Positions 8,874 to 17,564 of a DNA stretch of 64,000 bases are shown here, in pieces. The position numbers and the translations under genes are program-made. Below the pieces are notes generated by a model that was not told the DNA's origin, ran no database searches, and saw nothing but the letters and a program-made list of their open reading frames with translations. Position 1 is the stretch's first letter, and the number at the start of each line of letters is the position of its first letter. Where the stretch lies: contig NZ_LAKD02000058.1 of NCBI RefSeq assembly GCF_000968685.2, positions 1 to 64,000 on the forward strand. The letters run 5' to 3'. The stretch comes from Streptomyces antioxidans (lineage in GTDB: Bacteria > Actinomycetota > Actinomycetes > Streptomycetales > Streptomycetaceae).

Positions 8874-11009
8874 ATGAGCGCAGCGGAAGAGATGAGCACA
8901 CCGGAAGGGGTGAGCGCCCCGGCACAGTCGCGGGGACGACGGCTGGACTTCCCCCAGGGCGACCCGCTGGACGGCGCGGGCCAGCCGGGTGGTGCCCGTA
9001 CGGCCCGTGAGGCCCGCGCCCATCTGCACATCACCTACGGCCCCGCCCGGCCGTGCGCCGAACCGGCGCCGTACCCGGTGCCCGACGGCCCATTGCCCGA
9101 AGGCCCGGTGCCGCGCGAGGAGTTGGCCCGGCTGCGCCGACTCCACCGTGCCGTCCCCGGCCATGCCGCGATGCGCGACCAGCTGCGCCGCACCCATCTG
9201 CTGGCCCTGTGCGGCGAGCCCGGCACCGGCCGCGCCTGGACCGGGCTCGCCCTCCTCGCCGAGCTGGCCGAGCTGACCGGCGGCGGGGTCTCCCGGCTCC
9301 TCTACACCGGCCCGGACGGGGCGTCCGGCGTCGAGAAGGGCGTGGAGACGGGCGTGGAGAAGACCGAGCGCGGCCATGGCTATCTCCTCGAACTCCCCGC
9401 CGACCAGGCCGAATCCGCGCCCGAATCCGCGCCCGGGTCCACGGCCGGACACCTGCTGGACCGGCTGCGCGCCCACTTCGCCGAGCACGAGGCGTTCTGC
9501 GTGGTGCTGGTCGCGGGCGGCCCGGTCGCCGACCGGCTGTTGCGCGGCCGCCGCCACGCCGTGGCGTACCGGCCCCCGGCCGCCGCCGACGTCCTCGACC
9601 GCCACCTCACCGAACTGCTCGCCGACCGCCCCGCCGGACTGCTGGAGACGGCCCGGGCCACTGCCCGGCGCCCCGAGCTGGCCGAGGCGCTTGGCCTGGA
9701 CGAGCCACGGCCCGGCGAGGCCGCCCGGCTGGCCGGGTACGTGGCCGCGCACGCCGAGGGGCGGCTGTCCGACGAGCGGCTGCTCGAGCACTGCCGTTCG
9801 TTCGCCCCGCACCAGGCCCGGGAGTGGTTCCTGGAGGCCGGGCACCCCGGCACACTGCCCGCCGCGCTGCCCGCGCTGCGCGCCGCCGCGCTGCGGATCG
9901 CGCTCGCCGTCTTCGACGGTTCGGCGCACAGCGTCATGGCGGAGGCCGCCGAGCTGCTGGCCTGGGAGCTGGCCGTGACGCTCGATCCGCAGTACGCGCC
10001 CGGCCGCCCGCTGTTCTCCGCCCACCCCGGGGCCTGCCTCGCCACGGCGCGCGCGGTGCACGGCGAGGGGGTGGAGGACCTGGGGGACGCCTCGGTGCCC
10101 GTGCGCGCGGTGTGGTTCGAAGGGCGGCGGCTGGCGCCCGCCGTGCTGCACGAGGCATGGGACGCCCACCACAACCTCCGCGGCCCGATGGCCCGTTGGC
10201 TGCGCGGGCTGTGCGACGACCCGCGCCCCCAGGTGTGGGTGCGTGCGGCGGTCGCGGCGGGCGTGCTGTGCGCCCGCGACTACCTCTACGGCCTGGTCGA
10301 ACTGGCGCTGCCACTGGCCCGTACGGACAGCCCGGTGCAGCGGATGGCGGCGGCCACCGCGCTCGCCGAGGCGTCCCGCGCCCCGGAGGTGCGCCCGGCC
10401 ATCAACGGGCTGCTGCACGCATGGGCGCGCGGCGACGACGAGCGGGAGCGCGAGACCGCCGCGCTCGCCCACGGCTACGGCCTTGCGGCGGGCTCGGTCG
10501 CGGCGTCCCTGGAGGAACTGGGGCGGCTCGCCCGCGCCGACGACGGCCGCACCACCTCCTACGGCGTGGTGCGGCTGCTGGCCGCGGCCGAGCCGGAGAC
10601 CGTACTGGCCGCGCTCACCCACTGGCTGCGCGACACCCGGCGGGCCCGCCGGGACCTGGCGTTGCTCGCGGCACTGCGCGCGGTCACCACCCGCACCTCG
10701 CATCTGTGGGGGCTGTGCGAGGTGCCGGAGCTGGAGCCGTACGCCGCCTGGCCGCTGGCCACGGCGCTGCTCGCGGCCCATCCGGAGTGCGGCCCGCGCC
10801 TGGCCGAGCTGCTACGGGCCGCGCTGACCTGGGCCAGATCGGCCGGGGCGGCGGAGGACGCGCTGGTCGGCTGGATCCGGCGGGCGGCGGGGGACGAGCG
10901 GCAGCTGGCCGTGTTGTGCGACTTCCTGCCCCGGCTGGCACAGGACGGCGACGAACCGATCGACGCCGGGGCGGCCACGCGGATACGGGAGGTGCTGGAG
11001 GCACTGTGA
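8874..11009 (+). CDS. Unknown protein: degenerate P-loop NTPase-like N-terminus, helical-repeat C-terminus
   Basis: I do not recognise this 711-residue protein. The start at 8874 has GGAGG about 10 nt upstream. Residues about 70-230 look like a P-loop fold: LLALCGEPGTGRAWTG resembles Walker A but lacks the invariant Lys-Ser/Thr (Arg-Ala instead), and FCVVLVAGG could be a Walker B strand, so nucleotide hydrolysis is doubtful. The remainder, rich in Ala, Leu and Arg with repeated amphipathic helices, resembles HEAT/ARM-like solenoids. There is no signal peptide or membrane segment. It lies 11 bp upstream of the tail-anchored repeat protein, so the two are probably one operon and may interact. 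Confidence 0.6.
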   Translation: MSAAEEMSTPEGVSAPAQSRGRRLDFPQGDPLDGAGQPGGARTAREARAHLHITYGPARPCAEPAPYPVPDGPLPEGPVPREELARLRRLHRAVPGHAAMRDQLRRTHLLALCGEPGTGRAWTGLALLAELAELTGGGVSRLLYTGPDGASGVEKGVETGVEKTERGHGYLLELPADQAESAPESAPGSTAGHLLDRLRAHFAEHEAFCVVLVAGGPVADRLLRGRRHAVAYRPPAAADVLDRHLTELLADRPAGLLETARATARRPELAEALGLDEPRPGEAARLAGYVAAHAEGRLSDERLLEHCRSFAPHQAREWFLEAGHPGTLPAALPALRAAALRIALAVFDGSAHSVMAEAAELLAWELAVTLDPQYAPGRPLFSAHPGACLATARAVHGEGVEDLGDASVPVRAVWFEGRRLAPAVLHEAWDAHHNLRGPMARWLRGLCDDPRPQVWVRAAVAAGVLCARDYLYGLVELALPLARTDSPVQRMAAATALAEASRAPEVRPAINGLLHAWARGDDERERETAALAHGYGLAAGSVAASLEELGRLARADDGRTTSYGVVRLLAAAEPETVLAALTHWLRDTRRARRDLALLAALRAVTTRTSHLWGLCEVPELEPYAAWPLATALLAAHPECGPRLAELLRAALTWARSAGAAEDALVGWIRRAAGDERQLAVLCDFLPRLAQDGDEPIDAGAATRIREVLEAL

Positions 11010-11020
11010 GGAGAACGTCA

Positions 11021-12463
11021 ATGGTGAGAGAGACAGAGGACCCGACAGGCACGCAGACCACAGGCAAACCCACAAACGACCCCACCGCCCGGCCCACCGA
11101 CGGACCCACGGATGGGCCCACCGACGGGGCCACGGGTGGGTCCACCCGCGCGACCATGGCTGGGCCTACCGGCGGGCCCACGGGCGGGGCTACCCGCGAG
11201 ACCACGGGCGGGCCTACCGGTGGGCCCACAGGCGCGGCCACCCGTGAGGCCATGGGTAGGCCCACCGACGGACCCGCGGGTGGGTCCACCCGCGCGACCA
11301 TGGATGGGCCCACCGGCGGACCCACAGGCGGGGCTGCCCGCGAGACCACGGGCGGGCCCATCGCCTGGCCCACCGACGGGGCCACGGGTGGGCCCACTCG
11401 CGCGCCCATGGCTGGGCCTACCGGCGGGCCCACGGGCGGGGGCACCCGCGAGGCCATGGGCGGGTCTACCGGTGGGCTCACGGGCGGGGCTGCCCGCGAG
11501 ACCACGGGCGGGCCCATCGCCTGGCCTACCGGCGGGCCCACGGGCGGGGCTACCCGCGAGACCACGGGCGGGTCTACCGGTGGGCCCACAGGCGCGGCCA
11601 CCCGTGAGGCCATGGGTAGGCCCACCGACGGGGCCACCGGCAGGGGCGCCCACGGGCTCACGGAAGGGCCGACCGGCGGCGCCACCCACGGGACCACTGG
11701 CAGGGCCACCCATGCCCACGGCCATACCGGGAGCCCGGCGAGCGCGGGGGCGCGCCGGACCTCGGTCGCCGGGGCGCGGATGCTGCGCGAGGCGCTGCGC
11801 CACGGCGGGGACGCCCTGTCCGCAGTGCTGCGGGAGGCCGACGACGGACAGCTGCTGAGCGCGCTCGACGAGGGGCTGCCCGCCGAACGGGCCACCCGCG
11901 TCGTGGTCGAGCTGGTGCGCCGCGCGCCCGAGCGCGGACCGGAGCTGGCGGACGCGGTCTGCGAGAAGGTGCTGCTCGCCCAGCTCTACCTCGACCCGCC
12001 GCACCGTGCCCCGGGCGGCGTGGGCGCCCCGGGCGGCCCGGCCCCGGACCCCGACCGCAGACTGCGGGTGCGCAACGCGCTGATGCTGTACGAGGGGCTG
12101 GTCCGCCCGTATGCGCGGCGCGGCGCGGTGCCGGAGCTGATGGCGTGCGTCCTGCCCGGCCTGTGGACGGCCGGGGACGGCGCGGGCCGTGAGGTGGTGC
12201 GCCGGATCGTCGGCACCCGGCAGAGCACGGGGTTCGGCGAGAAGGGCTGGAAGGCGCTGTTCGGCGGCATGGCCGAGGAGCGCCGCGAGCACCAGGAGGC
12301 GGCGGCCCGCGCCGCCCGCCGCGCGGCATGGCGCCGCCGTCGGCGCGGGCGCGCCGAGGACGGCAACCGCATCGACCTGCAACCCGGCCAGCTGTGGGTC
12401 TCCGCCCTGCTGGGCTTCATCGCGGTGGCGCTGGTGCTGATCGTCGTGATCGCAGCCGGATAG
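11021..12463 (+). CDS. Unknown repeat-rich, C-terminally membrane-anchored protein
   Basis: This 480-residue protein has three parts. Residues about 20-235 are a Gly/Pro/Thr-rich repeat with a 4-residue sub-period and a 16-residue (48-nt) higher period, for example GGPTGGATRETT. About 240-440 is a globular, charged alpha-helical domain (LREALRHGGDALSAVLREAD...). The C-terminal 23 residues form one hydrophobic helix (LWVSALLGFIAVALVLIVVI), predicting a tail anchor with the rest cytoplasmic, because no signal peptide is present and an Arg-rich stretch precedes the helix. AGGAG precedes the ATG at 11021. The repeat is not a true Gly-X-Y collagen repeat in this frame. The reading frame is preserved across the repeats, which supports expression. 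Confidence 0.6.
   Translation: MVRETEDPTGTQTTGKPTNDPTARPTDGPTDGPTDGATGGSTRATMAGPTGGPTGGATRETTGGPTGGPTGAATREAMGRPTDGPAGGSTRATMDGPTGGPTGGAARETTGGPIAWPTDGATGGPTRAPMAGPTGGPTGGGTREAMGGSTGGLTGGAARETTGGPIAWPTGGPTGGATRETTGGSTGGPTGAATREAMGRPTDGATGRGAHGLTEGPTGGATHGTTGRATHAHGHTGSPASAGARRTSVAGARMLREALRHGGDALSAVLREADDGQLLSALDEGLPAERATRVVVELVRRAPERGPELADAVCEKVLLAQLYLDPPHRAPGGVGAPGGPAPDPDRRLRVRNALMLYEGLVRPYARRGAVPELMACVLPGLWTAGDGAGREVVRRIVGTRQSTGFGEKGWKALFGGMAEERREHQEAAARAARRAAWRRRRRGRAEDGNRIDLQPGQLWVSALLGFIAVALVLIVVIAAG
11085..11720 (+). repeat. 48-nt coding minisatellite (12-nt sub-repeat)
   Basis: About eleven units encode 16-residue blocks ending in RETT or REAM, built from [X]-G-[P/A]-T tetrapeptides. 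Two blocks are extended to 20 residues by an inserted PIAW-type tetrapeptide. All copies keep the frame. No spacers are present, so this is not a CRISPR array. Confidence 0.85.
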
Positions 12464-13300
12464 CCACACGCCCCGGCCCGGGCCCGCCACCGGAACCACC
12501 CCGAGCCCCACCCCGCCGTGGCCGACCGGGGCACTGCGCGCCGCTGCGGCTGATACGGGCACCGCCCGCGCTGGGGCTGACGGGGGTGCCGCCCCCCACC
12601 GGGGGCGACGGGGGCGCCGCCCCCGCCGTGGCTGACACGGACCCGGCTACGGGGCACCACCCGCCGCCGGGGCCGACAGGGCGCCGCCCCGCCCGTGGCT
12701 GACACGGGCCCCGCTGGGGCCGACAAGGACGGCGTCCGCTGCCGCGGCTGGCACGGACCCGGCGCCCCTGCCGGGGCCCACCCGCACCCCGGACCCCGCG
12801 CCCTTGCCCTGGCAGGCACGGGCGGACCCGGACCCCAGGCTCCCGCCGGGGGCGATTGGGGCGCCGCCCCCGCCGAGGCCCGGGACCGAGCCGGGCCCTG
12901 CCCCGCCGTGGCCGATACGCACGCCGCCCGCCGCCGGGGCTGGCCGGGGTCCCGTACCCGCCGAGGTCGGCAGGGCCTCCGACCCCCATCGCCGCGGTCG
13001 GCGCGGCCTCCGCCCCCCCCACCGGGGGCGACTGGGGCGCCACCCTTGCCGTGGCCGGTGTCGTGGCGGGCACGGCCCTGCCCCTGGTGGGGCTGGCACG
13101 GGGCCCGCCCGCTGCCGGGGTCGGCCGGTGGGTAATTTTCGCGGGGCCCGCGGCGGGGGCCGACCGGCGCCTGATCGTCGCCCGGGTGGCGGGCCGCGGG
13201 GCGCTTCCCGTGCGGCGCGCGGGTCCCTCTACGACTCCGCCGAAGGCGGATCCGTGTCGCTGAGCGTTCAGAATGGGTCGCGAGCGGCGAAGATGGGGTC
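12464..13300. repeat. Gene-free stretch made of a degenerate ~27-nt minisatellite
   Basis: From about 12510 to 13120 the sequence repeats a unit close to GCYGCGGCTGACACGGGC followed by a C/G run, with a period of about 27-28 nt and many variants. No frame on either strand shows a plausible protein; the minus-strand frames read only monotonous Ala/Pro/Gly/Arg. From 13121 to 13300 there is non-repetitive leader sequence ahead of arcA. I could not identify a promoter. Confidence 0.6.
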
Positions 13301-14530
13301 ATGGGATTCCATGTCGACTCCGAGGCCGGGCGGCTGCGCCGCGTCATACTGCACCGTCCCGACCTCGAGCTCAAGCGGCTCACACCCACCAACAGGGACA
13401 CCCTGCTCTTCGACGACGTCCTGTGGGTGCGCCGGGCCCGCCAGGAGCACGACGGCTTCGCCGACGTGCTGCGGGACCGCGGGGTCGAGGTGCATCTCTT
13501 CGGGGACCTGCTCACCGAGAGCCTGACCCTGCCGGACGCGCGGGCGCTGGTGCTGGACCGGGTCTTCGACGAGAAGGAGTACGGGCCGCTGGCCACCGAT
13601 CATCTGCGCGCCGCCTTCGACGAGCTGACCGCCCCCGAGCTGACCGAGGCGCTGATCGGCGGCATGACCAAACGGGAGTACCTGGAGCGGTATCCGGAGC
13701 CGGTCTCCGTCCGCTTCCACGCCATGGAGCCCGATGACTTCCTGGTCAATCCGCTGCCGAACCACCTCTTCACCCGGGACGCCTCCGCGTGGGTGTACGA
13801 CGGGGTGTCGATCAACGCGATGCGCTGGCCCGCCCGCTGGCACGAGACGGTGCACTACGAGGCCGTCTACCGCCATCACCCGCTCTTCGCGAAGGAGGAG
13901 TTCCACGTCTGGTCGGAGGGCCAGGCCGCGTACCCCTCCACCATCGAGGGCGGCGATGTGCTGGTGCTCGGCAAGGGCGCGGTGCTGATCGGGATGAGCG
14001 AGCGGACCACCCCGCAGGCGGTGGAGATGATCGCCCACCGGCTCTTCGAGGCCGGTTCGGCCCGGACGATCGTGGCGCTCGACATGCCCAAGGGGCGGGC
14101 CTTCATGCACCTGGACACCGTGATGACCATGGTGGACGGGGACACCTTCACCCAGTACGCGGGGCTGGGGATGCTCCGCTCGTACACCATCGAGCCGGGC
14201 GCGGGCAGCCAGGACCTCAAGGTCACCGACCATCCGCCGGAGCATATGCACCGCGCGATAGCCGCGGCCCTCGGCCTGGACTCCATCCGCGTGCTCACCG
14301 CCACCCAGGACGTCCACGCGGCCGAGCGCGAGCAGTGGGACGACGGCTGCAATGTGCTCGCGGTGGAGCCGGGCGTGGTGGTCGCCTACGAGCGGAACGC
14401 GACGACCAACACCTATCTGCGCAAGCGCGGGATCGAGGTCATCGACATCCCGGGCAGCGAGCTGGGCCGGGGCCGGGGCGGGCCGCGGTGCATGAGCTGC
14501 CCGGTCGAGCGGGACCCGGTGGAGCCGTAG
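13301..14530 (+). CDS. arcA: Arginine deiminase
   Basis: This 409-residue enzyme hydrolyses L-arginine to citrulline and ammonia in the cytoplasm, the first step of the arginine deiminase pathway. The N-terminus GRLRRVILHRPDLELKRLTP is typical. Substrate and catalytic motifs include NHLFTRDAS, EGGDVLVL, FMHLDTVMTMVD (catalytic His) and the C-terminal RCMSCP segment with the nucleophilic Cys. The length matches the family. ornithine carbamoyltransferase follows 154 bp downstream, making steps 1 and 2 adjacent; carbamate kinase is not in the window. The ribosome-binding site is weak. Confidence 0.95.
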   Translation: MGFHVDSEAGRLRRVILHRPDLELKRLTPTNRDTLLFDDVLWVRRARQEHDGFADVLRDRGVEVHLFGDLLTESLTLPDARALVLDRVFDEKEYGPLATDHLRAAFDELTAPELTEALIGGMTKREYLERYPEPVSVRFHAMEPDDFLVNPLPNHLFTRDASAWVYDGVSINAMRWPARWHETVHYEAVYRHHPLFAKEEFHVWSEGQAAYPSTIEGGDVLVLGKGAVLIGMSERTTPQAVEMIAHRLFEAGSARTIVALDMPKGRAFMHLDTVMTMVDGDTFTQYAGLGMLRSYTIEPGAGSQDLKVTDHPPEHMHRAIAAALGLDSIRVLTATQDVHAAEREQWDDGCNVLAVEPGVVVAYERNATTNTYLRKRGIEVIDIPGSELGRGRGGPRCMSCPVERDPVEP

Positions 14531-14582
14531 GGCCGAAGCCTCGCCCGCTGGCCGTAAGGCCGGGGTTCATCCACCCGTCTCC

Positions 14583-14608
14583 GTATATATGCAGAGCGTC
14601 GTATATGC
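14583..14608. promoter_or_regulatory. AT-rich element upstream of argF, possible ArgR operator or promoter
   Basis: Two near-direct copies of GTATAT(AT)GC (14583-14592 and 14601-14608) form an unusual AT-rich island about 80-100 bp before the argF start. Streptomyces ARG boxes are AT-rich and placed like this, but the match to the consensus is loose, so the assignment is tentative. Confidence 0.3.
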
Positions 14609-14684
14609 TTCCATGGTTCCGGGCCGCGGCACCCCGCCGTAGCCGCTGATCCGCCACGTTCGCCGTGACCTAGGAGCCACCCAT

Positions 14685-15689
14685 ATGGCGATTGACCTCA
14701 CCGGCCGCCACTTCCTCAAGGAGCTGGACTTCACCGCCGACGAGTTCCGCCGCCTGATCGAGCTGGCCGCCGAGCTGAAGGCGGCCAAGCGCGCGGGGAC
14801 CGAGGAACGGCGGCTGCGGGGCAGGAACATCGCGCTCATCTTCGAGAAGACCTCCACCCGCACCCGCTGCGCCTTCGAGGTCGCCGCCGCCGACCAGGGC
14901 GCCTCGACGACCTATCTCGATCCGGTCGGCTCCCAGATCGGTCACAAGGAGTCGGTGCGGGACACCGCGCGGGTGCTCGGCCGGATGTATGACGCCATCG
15001 AGTACCGGGGTCACGGCCAGGGCGTCGTCGAGGAGCTCGCCGCCCACGCCGGGGTGCCCGTCTACAACGGACTCACCGACGAGTGGCACCCCACCCAGAT
15101 GCTCGCCGATGTGCTGACCATGACCGAGCACAGCGAGAAGCCGCTGGACCGGGTCGCGTACGCCTACCTCGGCGACGCCCGGTACAACATGGGCAACTCC
15201 TACCTCGTCACCGGCGCCCTGCTGGGCATGGACGTCCGGATCGTCGCGCCAAGCCTGCTGTGGCCCGACAACACCATCGTGGAGCTGGCGCGGCAGCTCG
15301 CCACCGCCTCCGGCGCCCGCGTCTCGCTCACCGAGAACGTCGAGGAGGGCGTGCGGGGCGCGGACTTCGTCGCCACCGATGTGTGGGTGTCCATGGGTGA
15401 GCCCAAGGAGGTCTGGGACGAGCGGATAGCGCTGCTCGGGCCGTACGCGGTGACGATGGACGTGCTCCGCGCCACGGGCAACGACGCGGTGAAGTTCCTC
15501 CACTGCCTGCCCGCCTTCCACGACCTGGGCACCGACGTCGGCCGGGAGATCCACGAGCGGCACGGGCTGACCGAGCTCGAGGTCACCGACGAGGTCTTCG
15601 AGTCCGAGCACTCCGTCGTCTTCGACGAGGCGGAGAACCGGATGCACACGATCAAGGCGATGCTGGTCGCGACGCTGGGCGCTCGGTAG
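14685..15689 (+). CDS. argF: Ornithine carbamoyltransferase
   Basis: This 334-residue enzyme interconverts ornithine plus carbamoyl phosphate with citrulline plus phosphate. The carbamoyl-phosphate signature STRTRCAFE (about 55-63), the HPTQMLAD motif and the catalytic HCLPAFHD loop are present. GGAG precedes the ATG. Its position directly after arginine deiminase suggests the catabolic role (citrulline phosphorolysis), although sequence alone does not separate anabolic from catabolic enzymes. The gene name arcB would be equally fitting. Confidence 0.93.
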   Translation: MAIDLTGRHFLKELDFTADEFRRLIELAAELKAAKRAGTEERRLRGRNIALIFEKTSTRTRCAFEVAAADQGASTTYLDPVGSQIGHKESVRDTARVLGRMYDAIEYRGHGQGVVEELAAHAGVPVYNGLTDEWHPTQMLADVLTMTEHSEKPLDRVAYAYLGDARYNMGNSYLVTGALLGMDVRIVAPSLLWPDNTIVELARQLATASGARVSLTENVEEGVRGADFVATDVWVSMGEPKEVWDERIALLGPYAVTMDVLRATGNDAVKFLHCLPAFHDLGTDVGREIHERHGLTELEVTDEVFESEHSVVFDEAENRMHTIKAMLVATLGAR

Positions 15690-15703
15690 CGCTTCGACGG
15701 GCG

Positions 15704-15748
15704 GTCGTCGGTCGTTGGCGATCGTCAGTCGTCAGTCGTTAGTCGTCG
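15704..15748. repeat. Heptanucleotide tandem repeat after argF
   Basis: Six imperfect copies of GTCGTCA/GTCGTTG are arrayed 15 nt after the argF stop, with a 3-nt interruption after the second. They lie between the argF stop and the convergent ATP-binding protein gene. Confidence 0.7.
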
Positions 15749-15761
15749 GTGGGGGGGGCTC

Positions 15762-16328
15762 TCAGTCATCCGCGGGTGGGAGGACGAACCAGACGGCCTT
15801 GCCGTACGGGGTCGGCCGGTAGCCCGCGTCGGCGCTGAGGGTGCGGATCAGCAGCAGACCGCGTCCGCTCTCGGCGAGGCCGTCGGGTCTCCTCGGCCCC
15901 TCCGGGCGCCCCAGCGAGTCCAGCCCGCCGGGCGGATTCGGGTCCTGGTCGTGCACCTCGACCTGCCAGCCCCCGGTCGGCACCAGCTCCACCACCAGCT
16001 CTATCGGCTCGTCGCCGGTCGTGTGCCGCACCGCGTTGGCCACCAGCTCGGCCGTCAGCAGCTCCGCCGTGTCGCCGTCCACGGGTGCCCCGATGTCGGC
16101 CAGGGTGTTCCGGATCAGCGCACGCGCCAGCGGTACGGCTGCCGTGGTGTGCGGCAGGGCGAAGCGCCAGGTGGCGGCGTGGGAGGGATCGGGCACGGAA
16201 GGCGTCCAGTCGGTCGGCGTGAAGCGGAGTACCGCAGCCCTTGACGGTATGAAGCGGACGATAGTTCCGGAAGGGGCTGTGGGCCACTCTTGACGGGACC
16301 TAGGGACCGAAAGGCGCATTCGCGCCAT
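15762..16328 (-). CDS. RsbW-like ATP-binding (HATPase) regulatory protein
   Basis: This small GHKL-type ATP-binding protein resembles the many anti-sigma/serine-kinase-like regulators of Streptomyces. The N box is LLTAELVANAVRHT and the G1/G2 boxes are represented by VEVHDQDPNPP and ESGRGLLLIRTLSADAGY. The start is uncertain: candidates at 16418, 16328 and 16319 all lack a good ribosome-binding site, and the conserved domain begins only about 45 residues after 16328. Its partner sigma or anti-sigma factor is not nearby. It follows the kinase gene on the same strand but after a gap of about 130 bp. Confidence 0.8.
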   Translation of the reverse strand: MARMRLSVPRSRQEWPTAPSGTIVRFIPSRAAVLRFTPTDWTPSVPDPSHAATWRFALPHTTAAVPLARALIRNTLADIGAPVDGDTAELLTAELVANAVRHTTGDEPIELVVELVPTGGWQVEVHDQDPNPPGGLDSLGRPEGPRRPDGLAESGRGLLLIRTLSADAGYRPTPYGKAVWFVLPPADD

Positions 16329-16418
16329 ACGAGGCAAATGGGCGGCTTCGGTCGCCCGGCGGCAGGGCAGCAGCAGGCTCCGCGCGCGGCACGAGGCCGT
16401 GCCGTCAGCGACCCCCAT

Positions 16419-16476
16419 GACCGCTTCAGGCGTGCGCCGCCAACCGCGCCGCCAACCGCTTCAGGCGCGCGCCGCC
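16419..16476 (-). repeat. Post-stop duplication at the 3' end of the sugar kinase gene
   Basis: A 23-nt segment containing the kinase stop codon (16454-16476) is repeated at 16419-16441 with two mismatches and a conserved TGA. A partial third unit lies between them. Confidence 0.65.
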
Positions 16477-17564
16477 CACGCCCCGTCCGTGAGTCCGAGC
16501 AGCCGCCCGACCGTGGCGGCGTCCGGCAGCGGGCCATGGTCCCCGGTCACCCCGAGCGCGGACCCGGCCGTGATGTGGCCGAGCCGCAGTGCCGAGGTCA
16601 GTGGCCCGCCGCGCAGCAGCCCCGCCAGGAAACCGGCGGCGAAGGCGTCCCCCGCGCCGACCGGCTCCACCACCTCCGTGCGCGGGGCCGGGACCGTGAC
16701 CTCCGGCCCGTCGCCGAAGGCGGTCGCGTCCCGGCCGCCGTCCTTGACGACGAGCAGACGCGGACGCGGCAGCAGGGCGCGTACGCCGCCCGCGTCGAGG
16801 TCCGCGCCCCACAGGTGCCGCGCCTCGTCGAGGCCGACGAAGACGATGTCGGCGCGGTCGGCCAGGCCGCGCAGGACCGTGGCGGCGGCCGTGCGGTCCG
16901 GCCACAGCGCGGGGCGGTGGTTGACGTCGAAGCTGATGGCGTGGCGGCGGTCGGCCGGAGGGGTCGCGAGGGCCCGTTCCACCAGGGCCCCGCAGGACGG
17001 CGAGAGCGCGGGGGTCACGCCCGTGAGGTGGACGAGCGCCGCCGACCCGAACCGCGGATCGTCCAGGACGTCGGGTCCCAGCGCCGAGGCGGCGGAACCG
17101 CGCCGGTAGTAGTGGACGCGGGTGCCCGTGGGGCCGGGCTCCTTCACCAGCAGGCCCGTCGGCCGGTGGGGGTCGGACCGTACGCCCGAGACGTCGACGT
17201 TCGCCGCGGCGACGGCGGTGCGCACCCGGCGGCCGAACGGGTCGTCGCCGAGGGCCGAGAGCCATGCGGCGGAGATGCCCAGGTCCGCGAGGTACATCGC
17301 CACGTTGGACTCCGCGCCCGCCACGGCGAGCCGCAAGGCATCGCCGGTGTCCAGGGACGCGGTCGGCTCGGGAGCGAGCGCGGCCATCGTCTCGCCGACG
17401 CAGACCACGCTGCCGCCGGTGGGGGGCCAGGACGCGTCGGTCCGCGATGCCTCGTCACCGGCGAGCGACGGGCCGCCGGTCGGCCATGACGAGGCCGCCC
17501 CCGCCGCCGCACTTGGCGCGGGCCCGCGCGCTCCCGTGCCGCCTGCGGAACGCGGCGCGCTCAC
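16461..17564 (-). CDS. kdgK: PfkB-family 2-keto-3-deoxy-galactonate/gluconate kinase
   Basis: This ribokinase-family enzyme probably phosphorylates 2-keto-3-deoxygalactonate (KDGal) at C6. VVCVGETMAALAPEP opens the fold, GAESNVAMYLADLG contacts the sugar, and VEPVGAGDAFAAGFLAGLL holds the anion hole and catalytic Asp. The start GTG at 17564 overlaps the TGA of the SMP-30 gene by 4 bp; it gives 367 residues with about 50 extra low-complexity N-terminal residues before the conserved domain, so a later start is possible. It is the last gene of the galactonate operon. PfkB-type KDG kinases are replaced by a different fold in E. coli DgoK, so substrate choice is inferred from context. Confidence 0.87.
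   Translation of the reverse strand: MSAPRSAGGTGARGPAPSAAAGAASSWPTGGPSLAGDEASRTDASWPPTGGSVVCVGETMAALAPEPTASLDTGDALRLAVAGAESNVAMYLADLGISAAWLSALGDDPFGRRVRTAVAAANVDVSGVRSDPHRPTGLLVKEPGPTGTRVHYYRRGSAASALGPDVLDDPRFGSAALVHLTGVTPALSPSCGALVERALATPPADRRHAISFDVNHRPALWPDRTAAATVLRGLADRADIVFVGLDEARHLWGADLDAGGVRALLPRPRLLVVKDGGRDATAFGDGPEVTVPAPRTEVVEPVGAGDAFAAGFLAGLLRGGPLTSALRLGHITAGSALGVTGDHGPLPDAATVGRLLGLTDGAWAARA

Noticed and set aside
9053..11020. Upstream extension of the repeat-protein frame (1136 residues in total)
   Set aside because: It overlaps the unknown P-loop-like gene completely and reads Arg/Pro-rich noise; ATG 11021 has AGGAG upstream.
11085..11720. Possible CRISPR array because of regular repeats
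   Set aside because: Repeats are contiguous without unique spacers, keep a coding frame and have 12/48-nt periodicity; no cas genes are present.
11112..11858. Collagen-like Gly-X-Y protein in another plus-strand frame
   Set aside because: In the minisatellite nearly all frames are open because stops are absent; this frame lacks a ribosome-binding site and a continuing domain, whereas the chosen frame continues into a globular domain and a membrane helix.
11986..13596. Minus-strand repetitive protein across the 12.5-13.1 kb minisatellite
   Set aside because: It overlaps arcA and the repeat-protein gene on the other strand and has no start signal or domain; the 9-residue periodicity follows from the 27-nt DNA repeat.
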